64,000 bases of DNA from Clostridia bacterium (GCA_910575245.1 CAJTEN010000016.1:1-64000), one strand, 5' to 3'. Numbered from the stretch's first letter, positions 1 through 7,641 are shown. Notes: generated by a model not told the origin, from the letters alone. Numbers and translations are program-made.

Positions 1-5
1 CCGCA

Positions 6-103
6 TACCCCGCTTTTGAGGGAGCAGAGCGAGCGAAAAAGTCAAGTGCTGTGAGAGGCGACGTAGGAGCCGCTCACAGTGCTTGAGTGCTTGCACCGGG
101 GTA
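6..103. other. Imperfect palindrome at window edge
   Basis: Two nested inverted arms are visible. Positions 43-55 pair with 73-85 (13 positions, two of them G-T), and an outer 7-base arm at 6-12 (TACCCCG) pairs with 97-103. The structure overlaps the only available start of the following zinc-ribbon reading frame. That suggests the frame was cut by, or fused to, a repeat element here. It could be the end of a mobile element that continues to the left of the window; this cannot be decided from the visible bases. Confidence 0.4.
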
Positions 104-997
104 GTTGATTTGGTTTCTGGGGAAAAGATAGAGGAAAAATATAACCGGAACGATCATGGCTGCCTGTCCGCTCTCAGCTTCCTGCTGAACTTTTATTCCA
201 CAGGCAGTATCTTTACTCTGGATGAAAAGGAACGTTGTATGGTGGAAATGGCAGCGCTGGCAATCTACAGGCATACAGATAAGTTGAAAAACGATTATAT
301 TGTATTTGAGGAGGATCCTTTGTCTTATTTGGTGCGTTTATGTGATGATCTGCAGGAATGGGAAAGATTTCTTTTAAATATCAACGAAAAGCATAATTAT
401 TTAAAATGCGCAAAATGTGGCGGTATTGTCCATGCAAAAGGAAATATTTATGAATGCGGATGTGGAGCGCGATATGAGAAGATTACGGATATCATAAATA
501 AAAAGGTAAACTATATCAGCCTGTGCAATCATTTGCATCTGGATTATGACGAAAGGGAAAAGGAGCTGGAGATCTACCTTGAGTTTGATTCATACAAACA
601 GATAGAAATTTTGCTGGACGATTATGTTGCAGTCATAAAAAGGAAAAAGGATCTTGATATAGTAAAAAACTATCTTAAATTTCAAAAGTTTATGCCAAAA
701 GTAAGACTTAGAGAAAATCTATCCAATAATCCAATCAATCTGATTCATGATTTTCTGGAACAGAAAGAGATTACATTGGAACAACTAAATGAGGAAGCTT
801 TTCCGTGGAATGATTATGGAAATGGTAAAATGAAAGAATTCTTGAATAAGCTGGAGGACTATGAGAATAAAGATGAAAGAGAAAAAGAATTTGGTGGGAG
901 AATAGAGAGCGATGTGTTCGGTTACGGAAGAAATGCGATAAAATTTGTAGAAGAATATTTGGGTCAGATACATTCTGTCATGAAAGCCAGGGGCTAA
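83..997 (+). CDS. Zinc-ribbon protein, probably 5'-truncated
   Basis: The frame is open for 304 codons from a TTG at 83 with no Shine-Dalgarno site, and the first codons lie inside a palindrome. The annotated N-terminus is therefore unlikely to be the original one. Near residues 75-97 the protein carries the pattern EDPLSYLVRLCDDLQEWER, which resembles the C-terminal part of HD-type domains, preceded by a histidine in an AIYRH context. A zinc ribbon follows at about residues 110-131 (CAKCGG, then CGCG). The C-terminal half is charged and mostly helical in appearance, and I do not recognise it. It converges on the Abi gene, with paired hairpins in between. My reading is a 3' fragment of an HD-domain accessory protein; the fold assignment is weak, the truncation more likely than not. 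Confidence 0.5.
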   Translation: MSACTGVVDLVSGEKIEEKYNRNDHGCLSALSFLLNFYSTGSIFTLDEKERCMVEMAALAIYRHTDKLKNDYIVFEEDPLSYLVRLCDDLQEWERFLLNINEKHNYLKCAKCGGIVHAKGNIYECGCGARYEKITDIINKKVNYISLCNHLHLDYDEREKELEIYLEFDSYKQIEILLDDYVAVIKRKKDLDIVKNYLKFQKFMPKVRLRENLSNNPINLIHDFLEQKEITLEQLNEEAFPWNDYGNGKMKEFLNKLEDYENKDEREKEFGGRIESDVFGYGRNAIKFVEEYLGQIHSVMKARG

Positions 998-1048
998 TGC
1001 CCCTGGCAGCAAATCGCCCACAGTATTGTGCCGAAATCGGCTCGTGGG
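986..1048 (+). other. Compact set of hairpins at the 3' end of the zinc-ribbon gene
   Basis: A perfect 9-base stem (986-994 with 999-1007) has the stop codon TAA in its 4-base loop. It is followed by a stem of CCCAC (1017-1021) with GTGGG (1044-1048) that encloses a second stem, GCCGA with TCGGC (1030-1034/1037-1041). No T-run follows, so this is not a standard intrinsic terminator. It could be the other structured end of the element whose left palindrome is at 6-103, or a 3' RNA structure protecting the mRNA. Confidence 0.45.
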
Positions 1049-1086
1049 AGAAGTCAAAAATATTATATTCTGATGCGAAAAAAATA

Positions 1087-1968
1087 TTACAATCTTTGTT
1101 GCCAATCATCACGAAAACCATAATAATCCATTCTTACAAATGGATATTTTCTGTTTAGTGTCATGATAGATTCTTTCATTTCGTGGAACTTGTCGACAGG
1201 AAGAATGCGTTTCATAATTAATAGAAAACCGTAAAAGTGAGAATTGTCAATCTCTCCGTTACTGTTTTTTCTTAAAAGTTCTTTTTCTTTTTTGTTGAGA
1301 GAAGGTTTCTGTTCAAAAAGTCGATTATATAGTCTGCCTCCATGTGCGCATAGATTGCGGATGATCGTCATGCTGTGCATATAGTTTCCGAGAATAAAGG
1401 AGCCTTTATTCATGGTTAAACCGAAGGTATGGGCAATGGCATCTCGTATTGGCTGTTCGGAAATAGAATACATAAATGAGATATCGGATATGGTAAATAA
1501 GTCTACATATGCCCAGAGGGGAATATCCTGTTGTAAGTCATTAACAAAGTGTTTTAGATATGCTTCATGAGAGAGTCGTTGAACTTTCTGCTGGTTTGCT
1601 TTGGAGATGATTTCCCGGTGTTTGATTTTGTCAGTAAAGAAAGCAGCATTGAGATAACCGGTTGAACCGTGGATTTTTGTAAATTCGTAAGCAAATATAG
1701 ATTTCATATGTACTTCGATTATTTCCAGGTATTGAAGGATAACGTGCCTGAGTTCATGATCAAAATTGTAAATGTCCATGATATTTTGGAAACTTGCAGA
1801 TTTTGAAAATATGTTATTTTTACGAAGGGTTAATGAATAGCCGCTGATGCGGTAATAGTTGTTGTAAAGAAGAAAATCTTTGGCTATATTTTCATCATCA
1901 ATAATAAGGCCGCGAGAACGTAGGATTTCTAATTGTTCATCAATGGTTTTAAAATCTTTGGTCGACAT
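1087..1968 (-). CDS. Abi family protein (Abi_2, AbiD/AbiF-type)
   Basis: This 293-residue protein matches the Abi_2 family: an N-terminal stretch KDFKTIDEQLEILRSRGL, the YNNYYRISGY segment near residue 40, and a C-terminal RNLCAHGGRLYNR motif. The latter is the R-x4-H signature of HEPN ribonucleases. Family members act in abortive infection, shutting down the infected cell, probably by RNA cleavage. The frame can be extended to a TTG at 1989, but AGAGGA at 1975-1980 sits 6 bases before the ATG at 1968, which I take as the start. The gene is low in G+C compared with its neighbours, lies alone on the minus strand, and has a consensus promoter and a structured leader (see those entries). It sits between two broken genes, as expected of a transferred defence module. 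Confidence 0.85.
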   Translation of the reverse strand: MSTKDFKTIDEQLEILRSRGLIIDDENIAKDFLLYNNYYRISGYSLTLRKNNIFSKSASFQNIMDIYNFDHELRHVILQYLEIIEVHMKSIFAYEFTKIHGSTGYLNAAFFTDKIKHREIISKANQQKVQRLSHEAYLKHFVNDLQQDIPLWAYVDLFTISDISFMYSISEQPIRDAIAHTFGLTMNKGSFILGNYMHSMTIIRNLCAHGGRLYNRLFEQKPSLNKKEKELLRKNSNGEIDNSHFYGFLLIMKRILPVDKFHEMKESIMTLNRKYPFVRMDYYGFRDDWQQRL

Positions 1969-1989
1969 AAAATATCCTCTTATAGACAA

Positions 1990-2038
1990 AACGCCCTCAA
2001 GTGTGCGTATGTTTCCACAGAGGCCTGAGGGAGATGTT
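1990..2038 (-). ncRNA. Structured leader or small RNA upstream of the Abi gene
   Basis: On the minus strand, transcription from the promoter at 2045-2073 would begin near 2038. The first 50 bases contain CCCTCA (2026-2031) pairing with TGAGGG (1994-1999). Inside this is a TGTG/CACA stem closing a loop of about 10 bases. CGTTTTGTC follows the outer stem, a short T-run that could terminate part of the transcripts before the abi Shine-Dalgarno site. A conserved structured RNA has been described next to AbiF-type genes, and RNA antitoxins for such HEPN proteins have been proposed. Equating this leader with that RNA is my inference. Confidence 0.45.
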
Positions 2039-2044
2039 AATTTT

Positions 2045-2073
2045 ATATTAGAGTAAAATCAAAAAGATGTCAA
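2045..2073 (-). promoter_or_regulatory. Consensus promoter for abi and its leader RNA
   Basis: The minus strand shows TTGACA at 2068-2073, a 17-base spacer, and TAATAT at 2045-2050. The match to the vegetative sigma consensus is almost perfect and stronger than most promoters in the window. A strong constitutive promoter fits abundant production of a small regulatory RNA. Confidence 0.75.
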
Positions 2074-2124
2074 GGAGCAAAAGAATTATATTGTTATACA
2101 GTAAGCCTGTTTTGTGTCATTACC

Positions 2125-2592
2125 TTGACACAAGCAGGCCATGACCTGGGCAACCATAGCGAGAATCATAAAAATATGTCACAGCTTTCCGACGAGCAGT
2201 GTCAGGAAGAGCTGATGAAAGTACATACCAAGGTGCAGGAACTGACAGGATATGAGATGTGCCTTTTCAGGCCGCCTTACGGAGATTATGACAATCATGT
2301 CATAACTAATGCCCGAAAATGCGGCTATTATCCGATCCAGTGGTCAATTGATTCTCTTGACTGGAAAGATTATGGGACTGATGATATTGTCAAGCGGGTG
2401 GTGGAGTCTGATAAGTTGAATAATGGGGCCATTATTTTGATGCATAACGGAGCCAAGTTCACGGCTGACGCGCTGGACTCAGTGATCACAGGATTGCAGG
2501 AGAAAGGCTATGAACTGGTGCCCATCTCTGATCTGATCTATAAGGATAAGTACCATATGAAAGCGGATGGCACGCAGGTATCCGGGGAGTAA
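2125..2592 (+). pseudogene. Polysaccharide deacetylase, C-terminal remnant
   Basis: The 155 codons cover the C-terminal two thirds of a NodB-type deacetylase. Visible motifs are the metal-binding NHSENH (motif 2), RPPYGDYD (motif 3), the W-x-IDSLDWKDYG region (motif 4) and ILMHNG (motif 5). The N-terminal strand with the catalytic TFDD motif, the signal sequence and a ribosome-binding site are missing. The only start is a TTG directly at the junction. Such enzymes remove N- or O-acetyl groups from peptidoglycan or exopolysaccharide and need the first motif, so this copy should be inactive. The break lies just after the Abi promoter region, so arrival of that module may have replaced the 5' part of the gene. 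Confidence 0.8.
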
Positions 2593-2681
2593 CCGTCACG
2601 AAAATCAGCAAGAGAGCTTCCGGGTCAAGATATTTTTCCATACAGGGAAAGGTGCGTGCAGAGGATAGGGCAGATAAAGCC

Positions 2682-2704
2682 GGGCAGCCGATTATTGGCT
2701 GCCC
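2682..2704 (-). terminator. Hairpin over the stop codon of the DHH gene
   Basis: GGGCAGCC (2682-2689) and GGCTGCCC (2697-2704) form a perfect 8-base stem with a 7-base loop. The loop holds the TAA stop of the minus-strand DHH gene. On that strand the stem is followed only by GGCTTTATC, a weak T-run. It may work as a weak terminator or as a 3' stabiliser. Confidence 0.45.
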
Positions 2705-3663
2705 AAAACATTCAAAAACAGATTCCGTATATAATCTTTTGGGAAGTTTCCCAGCTCCGGCAGACGCTCTTTGCCAATCAGCCCGCCGCCCATGGAGGCA
2801 TGTCCGCCGCCGCTTCCGATATCCTTCAGGGCTTCGTGAAGCAGATTACCGGCGTGGATGTCCGGATCTTCCGAACGGGTAGACAGTTTGATGCCGTCTT
2901 CGCGGAAAGAAAACACGATAGCCACTTCCACCTCGATCAGGGAGAGGATGAAATCTGAAAGGATTGCAATCAGCGCGTCCGGACAGGAAAAGGGGATGCA
3001 GGAGAAACCGATCTTGTCATAGATTTCAATATTTTCGATCGCCGCCCCGTAGGCTTTCAGGTCGGCGAATTCCATGTTATTTCTTTCCAGGTCCGACAGT
3101 TTCTCCTGGTCACAGTGAGGGAACAGGAAGCCGAACATTTGGATATCGAATTCCGTCACGCCCCTGGTGAACTGGAGAGTATCCATTTTCAAGCCATAGA
3201 GCAGCGCTGTGGCTGTATCCGTGTCCGGCACATTGCCCGACAGGGCATAATATTCCGCGATCAGGGAGGCACAGGCGCCGGTGATGCGGATATCCTGGTA
3301 TTGGTATGTCATTGGGACGAAGGTGGGATGATGGTCGATACAGGCTACCTCATCTCCGATAAAATCCGTCACGTTTCCGCCATGCTTCTGGGTGTCCACA
3401 TAGATGATCGGATCTGTTTCCAGCATATCGGTGCGCAGGCTCTCATAGGGCGACATCCGGATCTGGAAGGCATCCAGCATTTTGGAAGCGCTCAGTTTGT
3501 CAATACGCCCGTCATAACAGAGCTGCGATTCTATACCGTATAGGGCGAGCAGCTTCTGCAGGCCGTAGGCGGAGGCGATCGCATCCGGATCCGGGAAATT
3601 ATGAGTCTGGATATAGACGGGATGGTTCCGGCACAGCTCAACCAGATCATTCAGTTTGTTCAT
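2692..3663 (-). CDS. DHH/DHHA1 phosphoesterase (NrnA/pAp-phosphatase-like)
   Basis: The protein has 323 residues, a usual length for cytoplasmic NrnA-type phosphoesterases, which degrade short oligoribonucleotides or 3'-phosphoadenosine 5'-phosphate. Residues near 20-30 read QTHNFPDPDAIASA (a DPDA version of the metal-binding DxDA motif). The motif IDHHP lies near residue 110 and supplies the DHH signature, and the C-terminal DHHA1 domain ends in SGGGHASMGGG near residue 290. AAAGGAGA lies shortly before the ATG at 3663. A 17-base-spaced promoter (TTGTAA, TACAAT) is visible upstream at 3740-3768. It stands alone and converges on the deacetylase remnant. Substrate (nanoRNA, pAp or cyclic dinucleotide products) cannot be told from sequence. 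Confidence 0.85.
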   Translation of the reverse strand: MNKLNDLVELCRNHPVYIQTHNFPDPDAIASAYGLQKLLALYGIESQLCYDGRIDKLSASKMLDAFQIRMSPYESLRTDMLETDPIIYVDTQKHGGNVTDFIGDEVACIDHHPTFVPMTYQYQDIRITGACASLIAEYYALSGNVPDTDTATALLYGLKMDTLQFTRGVTEFDIQMFGFLFPHCDQEKLSDLERNNMEFADLKAYGAAIENIEIYDKIGFSCIPFSCPDALIAILSDFILSLIEVEVAIVFSFREDGIKLSTRSEDPDIHAGNLLHEALKDIGSGGGHASMGGGLIGKERLPELGNFPKDYIRNLFLNVLGSQ

Positions 3664-3739
3664 AGTACGGTTTCTCCTTTGTGTTTCTGTATTGTTTCCG
3701 TCTGTCCGTTACAAATATAACGTCTGCCATATGCTTTTT

Positions 3740-3768
3740 ATTGTAACATGCTTAATCGGGTTTTACAA
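3740..3768 (-). promoter_or_regulatory. Probable promoter of the DHH phosphoesterase gene
   Basis: On the minus strand TTGTAA (3763-3768) and TACAAT (3740-3745) are 17 bases apart, upstream of the ATG at 3663. The spacing is ideal and both boxes are near consensus. Confidence 0.5.
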
Positions 3769-3780
3769 TCTCGGTACGTA

Positions 3781-3995
3781 ACAGTTCAGCCTTCAATGTC
3801 ATTAAGTTAAGCCGGACGCGCCTGACAGGATAGGAATCTCCTAAGGACGCGCTTTCGCTCAGTTCCAAACGCAGCGGCACTAAATTCGTGAAAAACCTCA
3901 TTAAGTACCGGCGTTAGGGGGTGGCCCTCAGGAGAATCCTATCCTATCAGACGCTGTGTATGGACTTAACTAAATGACATTGTGGGCTGAACTGT
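3781..3995. repeat. Large palindromic repeat element, copy 1
   Basis: This 215-base element fills most of the intergenic gap and recurs at 58532-58743. Its outer arms are ACAGTTCAGCC (3781-3791) and GGCTGAACTGT (3985-3995). Inside these lie near-perfect 17-base inverted ends at 3795-3811 and 3965-3981. Further in, a long stem pairs GATAGGAATCTCCTAAGG with the segment reading CCCTCAGGAGAATCCTATC. Nearly the whole sequence folds into one imperfect hairpin. There is no open reading frame. It resembles a MITE or REP/BIME-type element, or a large structured RNA. It sits between the divergent DHH and KAP genes. Confidence 0.8.
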
Positions 3996-4026
3996 CACCT
4001 CAGTACAAAACGGTTCCGCGCTTTTG

Positions 4027-4055
4027 TTGAAAAACCGCAGTTTTTGTTATACACT
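4027..4055 (+). promoter_or_regulatory. Possible promoter of the KAP-like gene
   Basis: TTGAAA (4027-4032) and TACACT (4050-4055) are separated by 17 bases, about 30 bases before the start codon at 4088. The -10 box is imperfect, so the assignment is moderate. Confidence 0.4.
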
Positions 4056-4087
4056 TACTATAGTATCAGGATGAGGGGGACAGGGAC

Positions 4088-6814
4088 ATGGAATGTGTAA
4101 AGTGTGGACATGCGATCGAGACAGGCATTAAATTCTGCCCGTATTGCGGGGAAAAGGTTGCCGGGGAGACAGTCAGGGAAGATAAGCCGATCTATACAGC
4201 CGAAGTGAAGGGATTGATGAAATCCGGTCAGCTGGCCGTTTACCGTGACAGGACGGAGCTTATGACGAGCAGCGTTCAGAAAGCGATCTACGATTACTCT
4301 GCGCTGGTTGCGGTGAAAAAGGGACTGGACCGTATCCTTTTCATAACAGAAGACGGGCGGACGGAATCCTGCGTTGTGAGCAGAAAAAACGTCCATGAGG
4401 CTTTTCTGTATATTGAGAAAGCGGCCAGGCCTTATATTGAGGAGCGGAAGAATCAGCTTATGGCGGAAGGCATCCGCTATACTCTTGTCAGCAGCATGGG
4501 GCTGATCGGCGGTATTCTCAATCTTATGGATGACAGGGCGGAATTCAGGGCGAAGTCAGGGCAGATCGAGACGGTGCGTTATGAGGATGTGAAGGCGGTG
4601 GGGCTGTCCATGGGAATCGGGGCGCTGGAGTTTATATTGACCGACGGGAGGGTGAAGGCGTTTACGGTGGACAAAGACAGCCGGGATGAGGCGCTTGCCT
4701 TCGCAGCACAGGCGGTCGAGCCTTATATTGCGGAGAGAAAAGAAGAACTTCTGTCAAGGGGCATTTATTTTTCCTGCCCCAGCAGCCAGGGGACGGACAA
4801 CGGCACGCTGGATATTCTGCAAGACAGGGTGGAATACAGCTCCAGGTTCGGGCAAAATGAGACGGTCTACTTTAAGGATGTCCGGGCGGTAGGCAGGCTC
4901 ATGGGTACGCTGGAGCTTTCGCTGACCAACGGTTCTTCGCGGTCTTTTGCGGTGGAAAGAGACATCTGGAATGAGGTTCTTAATTTTGTGGAAAAGGCGA
5001 TCGAGCCTTATGTACAGAAGAGGACTGTCGGTTTTGACACGTCCTTTGGGATAGACGAACGGATTGAGATCAATGAAGAGCGCGGTGTGTTCCATTGCAT
5101 CAGGCAGGGCGGCAGAGAGATTACGGAAGAATGTCTCATAGAAGACATGATAAAATGTGAGTGGATGGAAGGGAATCTGGAAAGCATGCTGGGCGGCGTC
5201 CTGTCGGGCGGCATGGCGATCTTGAGCAGCGCAGCGAAAGGAACGGCGGATATGGAGGAAAGGATTGGCTGTGTGGGCGTGGCGCTGACCGTCTGTATCG
5301 GCCAGGAAGAACGGACAATGCGCCTGCGGTTCGGAGATTTTCCTCTGGGCATGAGCAGGACGAACAAGAAATATGACAGATATGTGGCAGAGGTTTCCGG
5401 GTTTATGGAATATCTGGAGCGTCGGTGCCCGGATTGCGAATTGGTTATGCCTGTTGTGGCGGAGCGGGAGGCAGAGGAGAATGGAGCGTTGGCAGTAAGT
5501 GGAGCCGGGGAAAGAACCGGAGCGGGCTTGTCCGACGGGGCTATGGGAGCCGGCGGGTTTACCGGAACGGCCGGGCTTGCCGCTGCGGAAGCGTTAGCAG
5601 AAACTGCGGAGACAGCCGTTACGGCTTTGGAGAGAGATCAGTTCGGCATCAAAAAGTATATCGAGGGTGTATCCGGCTTTATCAGAGAATGTGCAACGCC
5701 CATGACGATTGCGATCCAGGGAAGCTGGGGAAGCGGCCGGAACAGTATCCTGCAGATGCTCTCAGACAGTCTGGAAGAGGTGTATCAGGGAAATCTGGTC
5801 TGGTTCCATACCTGGCAGTTTGCGCAGTCCGCTTCGGGAGAGCATCTTCCCCTGCAGGTGGGTAACAGGCTGATCAGTCAGCTTGGCGGCACAGGCGGCA
5901 CGGCGGCGAAAGACCGCATGATCAAGGTTACGAAGGGGCTTATCAATATCACGTCAGGTTTTATCTCCCAGGGCAGCACGGACGGACAGAATTTTACAGA
6001 CGCACTGTTTCGGGACAGTTCCGAGGATTCTCTGGAAAAGACTGTCAGGAGTTTTGCGGAGTTGATACAAAAGAGGGCAGGAGCAAAGGGCAAAGTCATC
6101 ATTTTCGTGGACGGCCTGGACAGACTTGCACCGGCCAAAGGCGTGGAACTGCTGGAGGCCATGCGGGATTTCTTCGATTGCGAGGGATGCGTGTTCGTGA
6201 TAGCTACGGACTATAATGCGGTGATCCGTGGAGCAGAGGAGTGGTATGGACAGGATTTCGGCGAGGAAAAGGAGAAGAGCTTCTTCGACAGGTTTTTCCA
6301 GGTATCCTTCCGTGTACCGGTGTCGGGCTTCAACATACAGAATTACGTGCAGGACAAGCTGGAACAGATCGGAATCTGCGCGGAGGAGGCGGAACTGGAT
6401 TTTTATGTAGAGTTGATCCGTCGTTCCGTGGGCTGTGACCCGAAGACCATGGACCGTCTGTTCAATTCCTTCCTGTTGCTTAAGAAGCTGGCAGAGGAGG
6501 AATTGTACGAAAATCGGGAAAGAAGACTGATGTTGTTTGCCCTGCTCTGTATGCAGACGCGCTTCCACGATATCTATGAATTGATTGTGCGGATGAAGGA
6601 TAAGGTGACGCCGGAGTTCCTATCAGGACTTTGCGAGGAGCGGGCGGAGGTGCTGGCAGGATATCTGCTCAGTGACGAGGAAAAGGAGAAATTCCGCGAT
6701 TTTGCTACGATTTTCTGTGATGTTATCAATACGGACAGGCAGGAAGGCATATCAGAGGAAGAGTGCGGCGTATTTGCGGAAGTGCTGGAGTTTTCAGGTA
6801 TTACGTCTAAATAG
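4088..6814 (+). CDS. KAP-family-like P-loop NTPase with zinc ribbon and PH-like repeats
   Basis: A 908-residue protein of mosaic build. Residues 3-20 form a zinc ribbon (CVKCGHAIETGIKFCPYCG). Three repeats of about 90 residues follow (roughly 35-315). Each has a pattern like LDIL.DRVEY...GQ.ETV...DV.AVG and ends in .EPYI..RK, which looks like tandem PH-type domains. After a low-complexity Gly/Ala/Glu linker (about 460-510) comes a KAP-type NTPase. Its Walker A reads GSWGSGRNS (545-553), with Arg in place of the usual Lys, and its Walker B VDGLDR (674-679) matches the KAP style. A YGQDFGEEKEKSFFDRFFQ segment typical of KAP proteins follows. The start is supported by a GA-rich Shine-Dalgarno site. 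KAP NTPases are often membrane-linked and some are antiphage components; the role here is unknown. The altered Walker A may mean weak or absent ATP hydrolysis. Confidence 0.75.
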   Translation: MECVKCGHAIETGIKFCPYCGEKVAGETVREDKPIYTAEVKGLMKSGQLAVYRDRTELMTSSVQKAIYDYSALVAVKKGLDRILFITEDGRTESCVVSRKNVHEAFLYIEKAARPYIEERKNQLMAEGIRYTLVSSMGLIGGILNLMDDRAEFRAKSGQIETVRYEDVKAVGLSMGIGALEFILTDGRVKAFTVDKDSRDEALAFAAQAVEPYIAERKEELLSRGIYFSCPSSQGTDNGTLDILQDRVEYSSRFGQNETVYFKDVRAVGRLMGTLELSLTNGSSRSFAVERDIWNEVLNFVEKAIEPYVQKRTVGFDTSFGIDERIEINEERGVFHCIRQGGREITEECLIEDMIKCEWMEGNLESMLGGVLSGGMAILSSAAKGTADMEERIGCVGVALTVCIGQEERTMRLRFGDFPLGMSRTNKKYDRYVAEVSGFMEYLERRCPDCELVMPVVAEREAEENGALAVSGAGERTGAGLSDGAMGAGGFTGTAGLAAAEALAETAETAVTALERDQFGIKKYIEGVSGFIRECATPMTIAIQGSWGSGRNSILQMLSDSLEEVYQGNLVWFHTWQFAQSASGEHLPLQVGNRLISQLGGTGGTAAKDRMIKVTKGLINITSGFISQGSTDGQNFTDALFRDSSEDSLEKTVRSFAELIQKRAGAKGKVIIFVDGLDRLAPAKGVELLEAMRDFFDCEGCVFVIATDYNAVIRGAEEWYGQDFGEEKEKSFFDRFFQVSFRVPVSGFNIQNYVQDKLEQIGICAEEAELDFYVELIRRSVGCDPKTMDRLFNSFLLLKKLAEEELYENRERRLMLFALLCMQTRFHDIYELIVRMKDKVTPEFLSGLCEERAEVLAGYLLSDEEKEKFRDFATIFCDVINTDRQEGISEEECGVFAEVLEFSGITSK

Positions 6815-6843
6815 GGAACAGTACTATATATGGAGGATTCAGG

Positions 6844-6879
6844 ACCGATAAAGCAATGTTCATTGTTTTATCGGTTTTG
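6844..6879 (+). terminator. Intrinsic terminator after the KAP-like gene
   Basis: CCGATAAA (6845-6852) pairs with TTTATCGG (6867-6874), and the stem continues inward with CAATG/CATTG. TTTTGTTAT follows. It is a textbook intrinsic terminator. Confidence 0.8.
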
Positions 6880-6945
6880 TTATGCCTGATTTCGACTATA
6901 TGATAAGCACAGTTACCAATAAATCTATTTATGGAGGAGATGTAA

Positions 6946-7176
6946 ATGGAAGAACTGTATGCGATCATGAGAGAACTGTTGGAGGTTGAATATAACCAGA
7001 AATCCCTGCTGTACATTATGGAGATGCTGGAGACGGCATACGGTGGGGAAGAACAGGAGACAGAAGGCCTGGCAGTCAGCGGCATCAGATATTATCTGGG
7101 GATCCTGCACAGGGACTTGGGGACAGTGATCAACAGGCTGGATGTCTATGTGGCAGAGCAGGCGAAGAAACAGTAA
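6946..7176 (+). CDS. Small conserved-looking helical protein
   Basis: A 76-residue acidic protein starts at an ATG preceded by GGAGGAGATGTAA, a strong ribosome-binding site. The composition (MEELYAIMRELLEVEY at the N-terminus, many Glu, Leu and Ile) suggests two or three helices and a cytoplasmic location. No catalytic motif, zinc site or membrane segment is visible. It lies between two intrinsic terminators, so it appears to be a single-gene transcript. I do not recognise a family. Confidence 0.65.
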   Translation: MEELYAIMRELLEVEYNQKSLLYIMEMLETAYGGEEQETEGLAVSGIRYYLGILHRDLGTVINRLDVYVAEQAKKQ

Positions 7177-7201
7177 ATGTCGGGAATGCTTCATTAAAAA
7201 G

Positions 7202-7242
7202 GGCAACGGTATCTATCTGATTGAACGATAAATACCGTTGCC
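7202..7242. terminator. Bidirectional terminator between convergent genes
   Basis: GGCAACGGTAT (7202-7212) pairs perfectly with ATACCGTTGCC (7232-7242). On the plus strand TATTTTAC follows; on the minus strand CTTTTTAATG follows. It serves the small gene and the XRE gene, which converge here; the XRE stop codon is in the stem base. Confidence 0.8.
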
Positions 7243-7466
7243 TATTTTACAGGATATGCAGTACGCATATTGCTTGCGCCTGTGATGTAATCCATTGACA
7301 CGTCATAGAACCTGGCCAGAATCAGGAGACTGTCAACAGGAATTCTTGTCTTACCGCTTTCATAATCTGCATAGGTCCGCTGGCCTATGTGCAGCAGGTC
7401 TGCAATCTTCTGCTGCGTCAGAGAATTGTCTTCCCGGATTTCTCGTATCCGCTCATTATATCTCAT
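7242..7466 (-). CDS. XRE-family helix-turn-helix regulator
   Basis: The 74-residue protein is almost entirely a lambda-Cro/XRE DNA-binding domain. It runs IREIREDNSLTQQKIADLLH, then IGQRTYADYESGKTRIPVDSL (recognition helix region), then ILARFYDVSMDYITG. There is no sensor domain, so it probably works as a simple dimeric repressor. It is divergent from the polymer operon. The 304-base gap contains twin 17-base operators at 7650-7666 and 7685-7701 over and just after the operon promoter, so control of that operon is a reasonable inference, but no direct link is visible. The start ATG at 7466 has GGAGAG upstream. Confidence 0.85.
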   Translation of the reverse strand: MRYNERIREIREDNSLTQQKIADLLHIGQRTYADYESGKTRIPVDSLLILARFYDVSMDYITGASNMRTAYPVK

Positions 7467-7605
7467 AACCCTGCTCTCCGCTGTTAACGTTTCATTGTTG
7501 CAGTTTCTATTCCATGTCTGTGTCCAACAGAGTTAAACAATCGTATCACCACACTTTAATGCGGCTGGTATGGTTAAAGTTCATACTTGTGTGAAGTGTT
7601 ATGGC

Positions 7606-7618
7606 CTGTTACGAACAG
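7606..7618. promoter_or_regulatory. Perfect 13-base palindrome upstream of the polymer operon promoter
   Basis: CTGTT-ACG-AACAG is a perfect dyad that ends 24 bases before the -35 box at 7642. It could be an activator or repressor site. No other copy was noticed in the window. Confidence 0.35.
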
Positions 7619-7641
7619 TATAAGGGATTGCAACAAAAGTA

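Noticed and set aside
3914..3919. Run of G in palindromic element copy 1 as a further contingency tract
   Set aside because: Too short, not followed by TAA, not in a gene, and the matching segment in copy 2 has a different sequence.
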